Program-made: the position numbers and the translations under genes | Shown here: piece after piece, positions 53,801 through 61,787 of the stretch | How positions within the stretch are numbered: the stretch's first letter is position 1 | Layout of the letters: each line of letters opens with the position of its first letter | Notes under the pieces: generated by a model | The model's database searches: none | Seen by the model: only the letters and a program-made list of their open reading frames with translations | What the model was told of the DNA's origin: nothing | Source of the DNA: Streptomyces seoulensis | Lineage (GTDB): Bacteria; Actinomycetota; Actinomycetes; Streptomycetales; Streptomycetaceae | Assembly (NCBI GenBank): GCA_013364255.1 | Contig: CP054936.1 | Span: forward strand, 930,001 to 994,000 | Length of the DNA: 64,000 bases | Direction of reading: 5' to 3'

Positions 53801-54370
53801 CTACGCGCGGGCGCGCCCGGGCAGGGCGTCCGCGCCGGTGTCCGCGCCGGTGTCCTCGTCCGGCGCGGACAGGTCGCTGAGGAGGTCGGGCAGCAGCCGC
53901 CGCGCGGTGGGGGTGAGCGTCCACCGCGCGGACCCGGCGGCGCCGCCGACATCGTGGAGCGCCGGCCCCGCCGGGGTGTCGCGGACGGCCCCCGCCACGG
54001 AGAGCACCGCGAAGCAGCGTTTCCCGCCGTCGGTCGTCTCGGCGCCGCTGAACAAGCAGCACGCCTCGACCAGCGCGAGCCCGCGGCCCCGCTCGTCGTC
54101 CACGTCCGCCTCGCGCCTGCGCGGCAGCCGCGGGCTGTCGTCGTGGACCTCGACCACGAGGAAGGACCCGGTCAGGGCGACCTCGGCGGTCATCCGGCCG
54201 CCCGCGTGCACCAGGCCGTTGGTCAGCAGTTCCGAGGCCACCAGCTCCAGACGCAGGTGCGCCTCCGCGTCGAGCGGTACGCCCCAGGACCGTACCGCGG
54301 CACAGATCCTGCCGCGGGTCCTGCGTACGTCGGCGGCGGTGGCTTCGAGGGTGAAGCGGGCTCGGGGCAT
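53801..54370 (-). CDS. ATP-binding (RsbW/HATPase) anti-sigma-like protein
   Basis: This 189-residue protein of the HATPase_c_2 type has the N-box LRLELVASELLTNGLVHAGG, then FLVVEVHDDSPRLP (G1-like) and GRGLALVEACC (G2). The last 55 residues are an extra acidic/Arg region. In Streptomyces such proteins bind ATP and often partner with HTH or STAS proteins; here the HTH gene is 38 bp upstream on the same strand. It could be an extra anti-sigma kinase for the stressosome locus, but no target is visible. Confidence 0.85.
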   Translation of the reverse strand: MPRARFTLEATAADVRRTRGRICAAVRSWGVPLDAEAHLRLELVASELLTNGLVHAGGRMTAEVALTGSFLVVEVHDDSPRLPRRREADVDDERGRGLALVEACCLFSGAETTDGGKRCFAVLSVAGAVRDTPAGPALHDVGGAAGSARWTLTPTARRLLPDLLSDLSAPDEDTGADTGADALPGRARA

Positions 54371-54408
54371 GGTGTGTTTCCTCGGGCATGGGGGGTGGGT
54401 GTGCGGAG

Positions 54409-55626
54409 TCAGTCGCCGGGGCGCCGGGCCGGACGGTCGGGCGGCTCGGCGACCGAACTCCCGTTCCAGCAGACGCCGTAGATCCCGGGACGGCACTTGG
54501 CGGGCAGGATGTGCACGCTGTGCGAGGCGTCCAGGGCCAGCGGCCGGACGTTCTCCCGCGCCGCCCGGGAACTGTGCCGGTAGTAGCCGTAGACGGCCGG
54601 GGGCGGGTTGCGGGGGTGGAAGAAGACGTGCAGCAGGTACTGCCGCACCGGTACCGGCAGGGTGCGTTCGTGGTGGTCGGAGGGGTTCCACCGGGGGCCG
54701 ACGTCGAGCGCGTACTCGACGATCGCGGTGTCGCCCCGGCGCAGCTCGCGCCCGAAGCCGATGTCGATGACCGCGGAGGCCAGTTCCTGCCGGAAGAGCA
54801 GGGCCTCCAGGCGTCCGCAGCCGACGGTGACCTGCACGGAGGGCGTGGCGGGGTCGTCCAGGTTGTGGTGGGCGGTCAGCCGCCGTACGCCGTCCCTGGT
54901 GGCGCGCACCACGTGACTGACCGTGTAGCGCGCGATGCACCCGTAGGCGTCCAGGTGCACGGTCTCGTGCACGGACAGGCTGACGAGGTGCTCGTTGAAG
55001 CGGTAGGCGGCGGCGCCGAGGATCTTCTCCAGGGGGGCGCCGGGGGTCAGGATGCGCGACATCGCCTCGGAGACCCCGCTGTCCGCGGCCACCGCCCGGC
55101 CTCGGGGGCGGCGGGGGCTGAGCAGGTTCCGGAGGTGGCCCCTGGGCGTGCCGAGGATGGCCTCGATCTCGGTCACGGCCAGCAGGGACTGGTGGCGCTC
55201 GGGCTGGCTGCGGCCGCGCTGCCAGTGGCTCAGCGTCACCGGGCTGACCGAGATGCCCCGGCGGGCGAGATGGTGGTGCAGCCGCTGAAGCGACAGCCCA
55301 CTGGCCCGCAACGCCCGCTGAAACGCCTCCCCGAAGGTGACCTCGGCACCGCCCACACCCCCGACGGCCCCGGCAGCCCCGCCTTCAGCACCCCCGACAG
55401 CCCCTGCGGCTCCGACGGCTCCGACGACGGTCTCAGCGGCCCCGACGCTCTCGGCGGCCCCGGCTGCCCCCACGCCCCCGGCGGCCCCGACGACACCAGC
55501 AGCCCCCACGGCCCCCACCGCCCCGGCGAACGCCGCGGCCGCGGCCCCGTTCGCCCCGGTCGTCCCGGTCGTCCCGTCCGCCGTCCCGGGCCGGTCCGCT
55601 CGCGGGCCGTGGCCTGGCTGGTTCAT
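54409..55626 (-). CDS. XRE-type HTH regulator with a 75-residue Ala/Gly/Val tail
   Basis: ATG at 55624-55626 gives 405 residues. Residues 21-95 are a low-complexity Ala-Gly-Val tract (AGAVGAVGAAGVVGAAGGV and similar), elastin-like. An XRE helix-turn-helix follows (EAFQRALRASGLSLQRLHHHLARRGISVSPVTLSHWQRGRSQPERHQSLLAVTEIEAILG, about 100-160). The remaining 240 residues form a conserved but unnamed domain with YTVSHVVRATRDGVRRLTAHHNLDD and VYGYYRHSSRAARENVRPL. It lies just upstream of the ATP-binding gene, with which it is probably cotranscribed, and divergent from the stressosome operon. Confidence 0.82.
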   Translation of the reverse strand: MNQPGHGPRADRPGTADGTTGTTGANGAAAAAFAGAVGAVGAAGVVGAAGGVGAAGAAESVGAAETVVGAVGAAGAVGGAEGGAAGAVGGVGGAEVTFGEAFQRALRASGLSLQRLHHHLARRGISVSPVTLSHWQRGRSQPERHQSLLAVTEIEAILGTPRGHLRNLLSPRRPRGRAVAADSGVSEAMSRILTPGAPLEKILGAAAYRFNEHLVSLSVHETVHLDAYGCIARYTVSHVVRATRDGVRRLTAHHNLDDPATPSVQVTVGCGRLEALLFRQELASAVIDIGFGRELRRGDTAIVEYALDVGPRWNPSDHHERTLPVPVRQYLLHVFFHPRNPPPAVYGYYRHSSRAARENVRPLALDASHSVHILPAKCRPGIYGVCWNGSSVAEPPDRPARRPGD

Positions 55627-55658
55627 GAACGCTCCCGGTCGGCGGGGGGACGATGAGC

Positions 55659-55698
55659 CGGCAGGACCGCCGTGGTCGCGGGGAGGGCGGTCCTGCCG
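55659..55698 (-). promoter_or_regulatory. 13-bp inverted repeat in the leader of the HTH regulator gene
   Basis: CGGCAGGACCGCC (55659-55671) and its complement (55686-55698) flank a 14-nt loop, 33 bp before the HTH start on the minus strand. It could be a leader attenuator or a binding site. Confidence 0.5.
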
Positions 55699-55837
55699 TG
55701 GTGGAGCACCGGCGGGGCGCCGCCGGCGGGTCCTCCACCGCCCCGGCGCGGCTCGGCGAGGTCGTCGCCGGCCGGTGCGGGGTGAGCGGGTGGCGGTGGG
55801 AGAGACGGGCCGTGACCACCGCAGAAGAACCTTCCTC

Positions 55838-55853
55838 TCAGGGGCGCGCCCCT
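55838..55853. promoter_or_regulatory. Perfect 16-bp palindrome CAGGGGCGCGCCCCTG
   Basis: It is an exact palindrome between the divergent HTH gene and the phosphatase gene. It is a candidate operator for the HTH regulator. Confidence 0.45.
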
Positions 55854-56097
55854 GGCAAGGAGGGCGAACGGAGCAAGAATTAACAGAACCGCGAGGAACT
55901 GTTTCCGCCGGTCGCCCGGGCGTCCGGCGGGCGCGCGGGCGAGCGCGCCGCGAGCCCCGCCGGGCGGCGCCGCCGACCGCCCGGACGACCGCCGCGGGGT
56001 GAGGGCTGGTTGATGCGGTGCCCGAAGTGCGAGAGGGTGGCGGAGCCGTGTCTTCCAGTGGAAGGTGACCAGGCGCGCGGAAGCGGGTCTGAGAATC

Positions 56098-57753
56098 ATG
56101 ACGAGTGTGGAAGGCTCCTCGCGCTCCGCGCGGGGGCTGCTGTCGTCCGTGGGCGCCTCGTGGATGCGGGCGCCCTACCCGGCGTTGGTCGTCGACGCCC
56201 TCGGCTCCGTGGTCGAGATCAACGCGAGAGCGGCCGACCTCTTCCCGGCGGCGGTCCCCGGCACGGCGCTCGCCGAGGTCGCGCCCGACTGGCTGGTGGA
56301 CGGCCACCGGCGTGCGGTCCGGGGCGGGAGCGGCGCCGTGGACACGGTGCGCGGCCGGCACGGCCCGTGGACGCTGGCCGCGCACGCCACGCTCGGGGCG
56401 GGCGGCGAGGTGGTGTGGTGGCTGGTCGACGAGACCGACCGGTCGCTGGCCGAGGCGGCGCTGCGCACCGAGCAGGAGCGCACCGCCTTCCTGGCCGACG
56501 CCTCCTCCCGGCTGCTCGCCTCGCTGAACGTCGAGCGGTGCATGGAGCTGGCGGTGGAGCTGGCCACCGCGTACCTGGCCGACGCCGCCGTCCTGGTTAC
56601 GCCCGCCGCCGGCAAGCGGCACCCGCTGGCGAGCTGCGTGGGCGGCGCGGTCGTGCACCGGTCGGTGCGCCTCGACCCGGCCACGGTGCCGGGTCTGGCC
56701 GAGGCACTGCGCGGTTTCCCGCCGGTGCCCTCGCGCTGGATCGACCCGGCGGTGCTGCCCGAGTGGGCGGTGCCGGACGGTTTCGCGGGCCCGGTGGGGT
56801 CCGTGGTGGTCACACCGCTGCCGGGGCACGGCGTCCCGGCCGGGGCGCTGATCCTGCTGCGGCGCAGCGACCACGCCGCCTTCGACGCCTCGGAGGAGGT
56901 CTTCGCACGGGTGTTCGCCGCCCGGGCGGGCGCCGCGCTGTCCGCGGCCCGGCTGTACCGGGAGCAGAGCGGCATCACGGCCGCGTTGATGGCCGAGCTG
57001 CTGCCGCCGAGCCTGCGGCAGGTGCACGGCGTGGAGTTCGCCGGCGGCTACCGCACCTCGACGGACACCGAGCGCGTCGGCGGCGACTTCTACGACGTCC
57101 ACCCCGGCGCCGGGCCCGGCGACGAGACGCTGGCGGTCCTCGGCGACGTGTGCGGCAAGGGACTCGAGGCCGCCGTGCTGACCGGCAAGATCCGCAGCAC
57201 CCTCCAGGCACTGCTGCCCCTGGCCGACGACCACCAGCACCTGCTGAGCCTGCTCAACGGCGCGCTGCTGAGCAGCCGGCACACCCGGTTCGCCACCCTG
57301 GTGCTGGCCTCGGTGCGGCGCCGGTCGGGCGCCACCCGGCTGCGGCTGACCAGCGCCGGCCACCCGCTGCCGCTGATCGTGCGCGCGGACGGCACGGTGC
57401 GGGAGGCGGCGACCTCCGGCACCCTCATCGGCGCGCTGCCCGAGGTCCGGGCGCACACCGCCGAGGTCGACCTCGGGCCGGGCGAGACGTGTCTGCTGTT
57501 CACCGACGGCGTCACCGAGGCCCGGGGCGGGCCGCTGGGCGACGCGATGTTCGGCGACGCCCGCTTGCAGGCGGCGCTGGCGGAGTGCGCCGGCATGCCC
57601 GCCGAGGCCGTCGTCGAGCGGATCCAGATGCTGGTCGCCGCGTGGATCGGCGACAACCGGCACGACGACATCGCCGTCATGGCGATCACCACTCCCCGCA
57701 CCACGCACCTGGCGGCGGTGGACGGACGCACCCCGGGCAGGTACACCGCATGA
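56098..57753 (+). CDS. PAS-GAF-SpoIIE (PP2C) serine phosphatase, RsbU/RsbP-like
   Basis: ATG at 56098 gives 551 residues. A PAS-like N-terminus (YPALVVDALGSVVEINARAADLF) is followed by a GAF-like domain (AFLADASSRLLASLNVERCMELAVELATAYLADAAVLVTP). The SpoIIE/PP2C domain has GGYRTSTDTERVGGDFYDVHPG, LAVLGDVCGKGLEAAVLTGKIRSTLQAL, CLLFTDGVTEARGG and NRHDDIAVMAI, so the metal-binding Asp residues are present. It dephosphorylates STAS proteins in partner switching. It is first of a long + operon; the next gene overlaps by 4 nt. Confidence 0.93.
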   Translation: MTSVEGSSRSARGLLSSVGASWMRAPYPALVVDALGSVVEINARAADLFPAAVPGTALAEVAPDWLVDGHRRAVRGGSGAVDTVRGRHGPWTLAAHATLGAGGEVVWWLVDETDRSLAEAALRTEQERTAFLADASSRLLASLNVERCMELAVELATAYLADAAVLVTPAAGKRHPLASCVGGAVVHRSVRLDPATVPGLAEALRGFPPVPSRWIDPAVLPEWAVPDGFAGPVGSVVVTPLPGHGVPAGALILLRRSDHAAFDASEEVFARVFAARAGAALSAARLYREQSGITAALMAELLPPSLRQVHGVEFAGGYRTSTDTERVGGDFYDVHPGAGPGDETLAVLGDVCGKGLEAAVLTGKIRSTLQALLPLADDHQHLLSLLNGALLSSRHTRFATLVLASVRRRSGATRLRLTSAGHPLPLIVRADGTVREAATSGTLIGALPEVRAHTAEVDLGPGETCLLFTDGVTEARGGPLGDAMFGDARLQAALAECAGMPAEAVVERIQMLVAAWIGDNRHDDIAVMAITTPRTTHLAAVDGRTPGRYTA

Positions 57754-58859
57754 CCGACACCACCGCCGTCGAGAACGACGGCGCCGTACTGACACACGCC
57801 CGCGCGGCCCTGTGGCAGGCGGTGTGCGACCGCGACGAGTACGCCGCCGGACAGGCCGTGTTCACGGCGCTGGACGCCGGCGCCGCCGTGGAGGACGTCC
57901 TGCTGGACGTCGTGGCCGGCGTCCAGCACAAGGTCGGCCGGGAGTGGGCGGCGGACCGGTTCACCGTCGCCCAGGAGCACGCGGCCACCGCGATCCACGA
58001 CCGGGTCATCGCCGCCATGGCCCACCGCGCGCCGCCCGCGCCCCCGCGCGAGCCGGCCGGCACGGTGACCGTGGCCTGCGTGGACGGCGAGTGGCACGCC
58101 CTGCCGGCCCGGCTGCTGGCCGAGGTGCTGCGCCACCGCGGCCACCGGGTGGACTTCCTCGGCGCGCAGGTCCCCACCCCGCACCTGATCGCCCATCTGC
58201 ACCGGACCGCGCCCGACGTGGTGGCGCTGTCCTCCTCGCTGCCGGTGCGGCTGCCGGACGCGCACAGCGCGATCACCGCGGTGCAGGCCCTCGGGATCCC
58301 CGTCCTGGTCGGCGGCGCCGCCTTCGGCGACGATGGGCGCCACGCCCGGCTGCTGGGCGCCGACGCCTGGGCGCCCGACGCGCGCGCCGCCGCCGACCTG
58401 CTGGCCCGCGGTCTGCCCCGGCCGGTGCCCGGCGCGATCCGGCAGCGGGTCGACGACCTGCCGCATCTGATCGACCAGGAGTACTCCCTGGTGCTGCGCG
58501 GCAAACGGCAGCTGGTCAGGGACACGCTGGCCGGTCTGGAGGAGCGCCTGCCGGCGATGCGCGCCTACACCGAGGCACAGCGCGAGCGCACCGCCGAGGA
58601 CGTCGCGCACATCGTCGACTTCCTCTCCTGCGCCCTCTACGCCGACGACAGCCGCCTGTTCACCGGCTTCCTGGACTGGACCGGCGACATCCTCGAAGCC
58701 CGCCGGGTGCCCGCGCGCGTCCTCGATCCGGGCCTCGCCCTCCTCCAGGACCTGCTGAAGGACTTCCCCCGCTCCTTGGACTTCCTCACCCGGGGCCGCG
58801 CCGTCCTGGCCGCCCGTACCGCACCCGCCCGCGTCCCCGAACCCGGCGCCCCGGCATGA
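57750..58859 (+). CDS. Cobalamin-binding sensor with the W-x9-EH photoreceptor signature
   Basis: This 369-residue protein has no HTH. Residues 1-95 form a B12 cap-like four-helix domain with W66 and E76-H77 in WAADRFTVAQEH, the W-x9-EH signature of CarH/LitR-type adenosylcobalamin photoreceptors. A Rossmann B12 domain follows with DGEWHALP (H116 as candidate lower ligand; the usual ExHxxG has Pro in last place), VDFLGAQVPTPHLI and VLVGGAAFG. The last 140 residues are a helical, globin-like module. It lies between phosphatase and STAS genes with 4-nt overlaps on both sides, so it probably feeds a cobalamin or light signal into the switch. No enzyme domain is seen. Confidence 0.85.
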   Translation: MTDTTAVENDGAVLTHARAALWQAVCDRDEYAAGQAVFTALDAGAAVEDVLLDVVAGVQHKVGREWAADRFTVAQEHAATAIHDRVIAAMAHRAPPAPPREPAGTVTVACVDGEWHALPARLLAEVLRHRGHRVDFLGAQVPTPHLIAHLHRTAPDVVALSSSLPVRLPDAHSAITAVQALGIPVLVGGAAFGDDGRHARLLGADAWAPDARAAADLLARGLPRPVPGAIRQRVDDLPHLIDQEYSLVLRGKRQLVRDTLAGLEERLPAMRAYTEAQRERTAEDVAHIVDFLSCALYADDSRLFTGFLDWTGDILEARRVPARVLDPGLALLQDLLKDFPRSLDFLTRGRAVLAARTAPARVPEPGAPA

Positions 58860-59191
58860 CCACTCTTCCCGGCGACGCCTTCCTCCTCACCTCGGCCCTG
58901 GACGACGACGGCGATGCCCGGATCCGGATCACCGGCGACCTCGACTGGGACACCGCCGACGAACTCACCGCGGCGGCCGAGACGTTCCTCGCGGCCGATC
59001 CGCCGCCCCGCCGGCTGCGCCTGGACTGCGCCGGGATGACGCTGTGCGACTCCCTCGGCCTGGCCGCGCTGCTGATGATCCACCGCGGCGCGGCCGGGAC
59101 CGGCACCCGGTTCCACCTGGACAACCGGCCCGCGGCACTCCAGCGGCTGCTGGACATCACCGGCACCGCGCACCTGTTCACCGAGCCGTGA
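58856..59191 (+). CDS. STAS-domain anti-sigma factor antagonist (RsbV-like)
   Basis: This 111-residue single STAS domain reads ARIRITGDLDWDTADELTAAAETFLAADPPPRRLRLDCAGMTLCDSLGLAALLMIHR. S66 in CDSLGLA is at the position phosphorylated by RsbW-type kinases. When dephosphorylated by a SpoIIE phosphatase it binds and inhibits the kinase. Its ATG overlaps the stop of the B12 protein, which is strong evidence of coupled output. Confidence 0.9.
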   Translation: MTTLPGDAFLLTSALDDDGDARIRITGDLDWDTADELTAAAETFLAADPPPRRLRLDCAGMTLCDSLGLAALLMIHRGAAGTGTRFHLDNRPAALQRLLDITGTAHLFTEP

Positions 59192-59249
59192 GCGGGTACG
59201 GCGGTGCCCCGACTGTCGCGCGACGGCGGCGGCTTGTGAGAATGCCCTG

Positions 59250-59600
59250 ATGAACGACGAACCCGAGATATCCGAGACCGTGCTCGACGGGGTGCGGATC
59301 GTCCGCGTGACGGGCGAGTTCGACTCCGACGGAGCCGACGACGCGGCTCGGTGCTTCGCCGTCCCCGCCGAAGGGCCGGCAAGGGCCACCGTGGTCGACC
59401 TCGCCGAGGTCAGCTTCGCCGACTCCTCCCTGCTGCACACGCTGCTCACGGCGCGCCAGCGGCACGAGGAGGCCGGGGTGCCGTTCGTCCTGGCCGCGGT
59501 GAGCCCGCTGGTGCGGCGGCTGCTGGAGCTGACCGACACCGCCCGCGCCTTCACCCAGGCACCCGATCTCGCGGCCGCCCTGAAGCTGACCCGCCCATGA
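59250..59600 (+). CDS. STAS-domain anti-sigma factor antagonist (RsbV-like)
   Basis: This 116-residue STAS domain reads VLDGVRIVRVTGEFDSDGADDAARCF, then TVVDLAEVSFADSSLLHTLLTARQRHEEAG. S59 or S60 in FADSSLL is the likely phosphorylation site. It starts 58 bp after the previous STAS gene, the only clear gap so far in the operon, and overlaps the following kinase gene by 4 nt. It is probably the direct antagonist of that kinase. Confidence 0.9.
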   Translation: MNDEPEISETVLDGVRIVRVTGEFDSDGADDAARCFAVPAEGPARATVVDLAEVSFADSSLLHTLLTARQRHEEAGVPFVLAAVSPLVRRLLELTDTARAFTQAPDLAAALKLTRP

Positions 59601-60070
59601 CCGACCGTACGCCGCACCGGCGCCGGCCGTCCCAGGGGCCGGGCGACGGATCCGCGCACGGCGAAGGAGCAGACGTGACCGTCGCAGCACCCGGCACCGA
59701 CCTGAGCCGGCCGCCCACCGCGGCCGACGCCCGGGACCAGGTCCGCCGCCTGCTGACCACCCCCGCCGCGCAGCCGGCGGACACCGTTCTCGACGACGTC
59801 CTGCTCGTCGTCACCGAACTGGTCACCAACGCGCTGCGGCACGGCGGCGGTCTGACCGCCTTCGCCGCCCGGCTCGACGGCGGCGCCCTCGTCGTCAGCG
59901 TCACCGACGCCTCGCCCACCGCGCCGCACACCGTGCCGCGCACCGACGCCGCCACCCCGGGCGGGTTCGGCTGGCGCATCGTCCAGCGGCTGTGCCGGCA
60001 GGTCACGGTCACTCCCGTCGCGGGCGGCAAGACCATCGAGGTCGTCATGGCGGCGTATCCGGAGGGGTGA
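59597..60070 (+). CDS. ATP-binding anti-sigma kinase (RsbW-like)
   Basis: This 157-residue protein has the HATPase fold of RsbW/SpoIIAB: N-box VLLVVTELVTNALRHGGG, ALVVSVTDASPTAPHTVP, and the G2 box GGFGWRIVQRL. The first 35 residues are a hydrophilic leader; a GTG at 59675 would skip most of it. It should phosphorylate an RsbV-type partner and hold a sigma factor. No sigma factor gene lies in the window. Its start overlaps the STAS gene upstream (ATGA). Confidence 0.85.
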   Translation: MTDRTPHRRRPSQGPGDGSAHGEGADVTVAAPGTDLSRPPTAADARDQVRRLLTTPAAQPADTVLDDVLLVVTELVTNALRHGGGLTAFAARLDGGALVVSVTDASPTAPHTVPRTDAATPGGFGWRIVQRLCRQVTVTPVAGGKTIEVVMAAYPEG

Positions 60071-60157
60071 GCGGGGCCGCAGAGCGCCCGGGTGGGCGTA
60101 GGGCCGTGTGCCGTATCGTCTACCTGGCATATTCGATCGAAGCTTGGCAGGGAAGAC

Positions 60158-61006
60158 GTGACGACAGACAGCAAGATGCCCGTCCTGGTCGAGACACTGA
60201 CCGCACAGCGTGACGCGTTCCTCGCGCAGTGGACCCAGGCCGTCGGCGAAGACCTCCAGGGCCGGCTGAGCCTGGCCGAACTAGGCCGCGAACTAGGCGA
60301 ATTGTACGATTCGATCCTGCGCGGACTGAACGCCGCGGACTTCGACAGCCGCGGCGAGCACTTCGCCGAGACCCGCAGTCTGCTGATCGAGCTGTCCCGC
60401 AGCCGGGCCCGGCAGGGTTTCACCCCGACCGAGACCGCCCGCAGCGTCTTCTCCCTCAAGGAGGTGCTGGAGCCCTCCCTCGCCGCCGACGGCAAGGGCG
60501 CGCAGCAGTACCTCCAGTTCGCCCGGCTGCTGGACGACCTCGGGCTGCTGACGACGGAGGCGTACGTCCGCACCCGCGAGGAGATCATCTCCTCGCAGGC
60601 CGAGCAGCTGCTCGAACTGTCCACGCCCGTCGTCAAGCTGTGGGACGGCGTCGTCGGCGTGCCGCTGGTGGGCACGCTCGACTCGGCGCGCACCCAGGTC
60701 GTCATGGAGAAGCTGCTCCAGACGCTCGTCGACACCGACTCCACGCACGCCATCATCGACATCACGGGCGTCCCGACCGTGGACACCCAGGTCGCCCAGC
60801 ACCTGCTGAAGACCGTCGTCGCGGCCCGGATGATGGGCGCGCAGTGCACCATCTCGGGCATCCGCCCGCAGATCGCCCAGACCATCGTGGCGCTCGGCAT
60901 CGAGTTCGGTGACATCCCCACCAACGCCTCGCTGTCCGACGCGCTGCGCCAGGCGCTGAAGGAAGTCGCCCAGGACGCCGCCGACGACGCGCGGGGCCTG
61001 CTGTGA
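60158..61006 (+). CDS. rsbR: Stressosome scaffold protein RsbR
   Basis: GTG at 60158 (GGGAAG upstream) gives 282 residues. The N-terminal 150 residues are the helical non-haem-globin-type sensor (FLAQWTQAVGEDLQGRLSLAELGRELGELYDSILRGL). The C-terminal STAS domain has VPLVGTLDSARTQVVMEKLLQTL and IIDITGVPTVDTQVAQHLLKTVVAARMMGAQ. T173 and T210 match the two Thr residues phosphorylated by RsbT in Bacillus RsbRA. An 87-bp gap precedes it and may hold a second promoter. Codons for EL-GREL-GEL use rare CTA and TTG. Confidence 0.93.
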   Translation: MTTDSKMPVLVETLTAQRDAFLAQWTQAVGEDLQGRLSLAELGRELGELYDSILRGLNAADFDSRGEHFAETRSLLIELSRSRARQGFTPTETARSVFSLKEVLEPSLAADGKGAQQYLQFARLLDDLGLLTTEAYVRTREEIISSQAEQLLELSTPVVKLWDGVVGVPLVGTLDSARTQVVMEKLLQTLVDTDSTHAIIDITGVPTVDTQVAQHLLKTVVAARMMGAQCTISGIRPQIAQTIVALGIEFGDIPTNASLSDALRQALKEVAQDAADDARGLL

Positions 61007-61371
61007 CCGACCGCGTCCCCGTCCTCAAGATCGGTGACATCCTGCTGGTCTCCATCCAGGTCGACCTGGAGGACCAGATGGTGATGGACCTCCAGGACGA
61101 CCTGTCGAACCGGATCGTCGACACCAACGCCAAGGGCGTGATCATCGACATCTCGGCGCTGGAGATCGTGGACTCCTTCGTCGGCCGCATGCTGGCCACC
61201 AACGCCTCCATCTCCCGCGTGCTCGGCGCGGAGACCATCGTCGTCGGCATGCGGCCCGCCGTGGCCATGACGCTCGTGGAGCTGGGGCTGTCCCTCCAGG
61301 GCGTCCGCACCGCCCTGAACCTGGAGCGCGGGCTGAAACTGCTACGCCGGCTCAGCGCGGGCCGAGCATGA
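61003..61371 (+). CDS. rsbS: Stressosome core protein RsbS
   Basis: This 122-residue single STAS domain reads VPVLKIGDILLVSIQVDLEDQMVMDLQDDLSNRIVDTNAKGVIIDISALEIVDSFVGRMLATNASIS. S58 in IVDSFVGR corresponds to the conserved Ser59 of Bacillus RsbS, phosphorylated by RsbT on stress. It forms the stressosome core with RsbR. The GTG start overlaps the rsbR stop by 4 nt. Confidence 0.95.
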   Translation: MTDRVPVLKIGDILLVSIQVDLEDQMVMDLQDDLSNRIVDTNAKGVIIDISALEIVDSFVGRMLATNASISRVLGAETIVVGMRPAVAMTLVELGLSLQGVRTALNLERGLKLLRRLSAGRA

Positions 61372-61787
61372 AGGACTACGGCGCCGCGCTGGCCTCGGCC
61401 GACACCGTCTCCGTGGCGAACAGCAGCGACGTGGTCTCCGCCCGGCAGATGGTGCGCACCCTCGCCCAGCGCAGCGGCATGTCGCTGGTCCACCAGACCA
61501 AGCTGGTCACGGCGGCCAGCGAGCTCGGCCGCAACATGCTGGTCTACGGCGGCGGGGGCGTGGTCCGGGCGGCGACGATCACCGACGCCGGACGCTCCGG
61601 CATCTACGTGGCGTTCGAGGACCAGGGGCCCGGCATAGGCGACCTGGACCTGGCGTTGACGGACGGCTGGACCTCGGGCTCCGGCATGGGCCTCGGGCTC
61701 AGCGGCGCCAAGCGGCTCGTCGACGACTTCGACATCGACACCGGACCCGGCGGCACCACGGTGCGCATCGTGAAGTGGGGCCGGTGA
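61368..61787 (+). CDS. rsbT: Stressosome switch kinase RsbT
   Basis: This 139-residue HATPase protein reads VSVANSSDVVSARQMVRTLAQRSGMSLVHQTKLVTAASELGRNMLVYGGGG, then YVAFEDQGPGIGDLDLALTDGWTSGSGMGLGLSGAKRLVDDFDI. This is the RsbT signature with an intact nucleotide site. It phosphorylates RsbS and RsbR and, when released, activates a downstream phosphatase such as the one at 56.1 kb. It overlaps both neighbours by 4 nt. Confidence 0.95.
   Translation: MKDYGAALASADTVSVANSSDVVSARQMVRTLAQRSGMSLVHQTKLVTAASELGRNMLVYGGGGVVRAATITDAGRSGIYVAFEDQGPGIGDLDLALTDGWTSGSGMGLGLSGAKRLVDDFDIDTGPGGTTVRIVKWGR

Larger units (their letters stand above)
55627..56097. other. Divergent promoter region of the stress-signalling locus (471 bp)
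   Basis: No gene is supported here. It contains a 13-bp hairpin, a 16-bp palindrome and an A/T-rich patch (AAGAATTAACAGAAC, about 55876-55890) that stands out from the surrounding GC and may hold a promoter. I cannot assign -35/-10 elements with confidence. Confidence 0.5.

Noticed and set aside
54409..57795. Minus-strand frame that stays open from the HTH regulator through the phosphatase gene
   Set aside because: Only 54409-55626 has conserved protein pattern; upstream it is antisense to the SpoIIE phosphatase.
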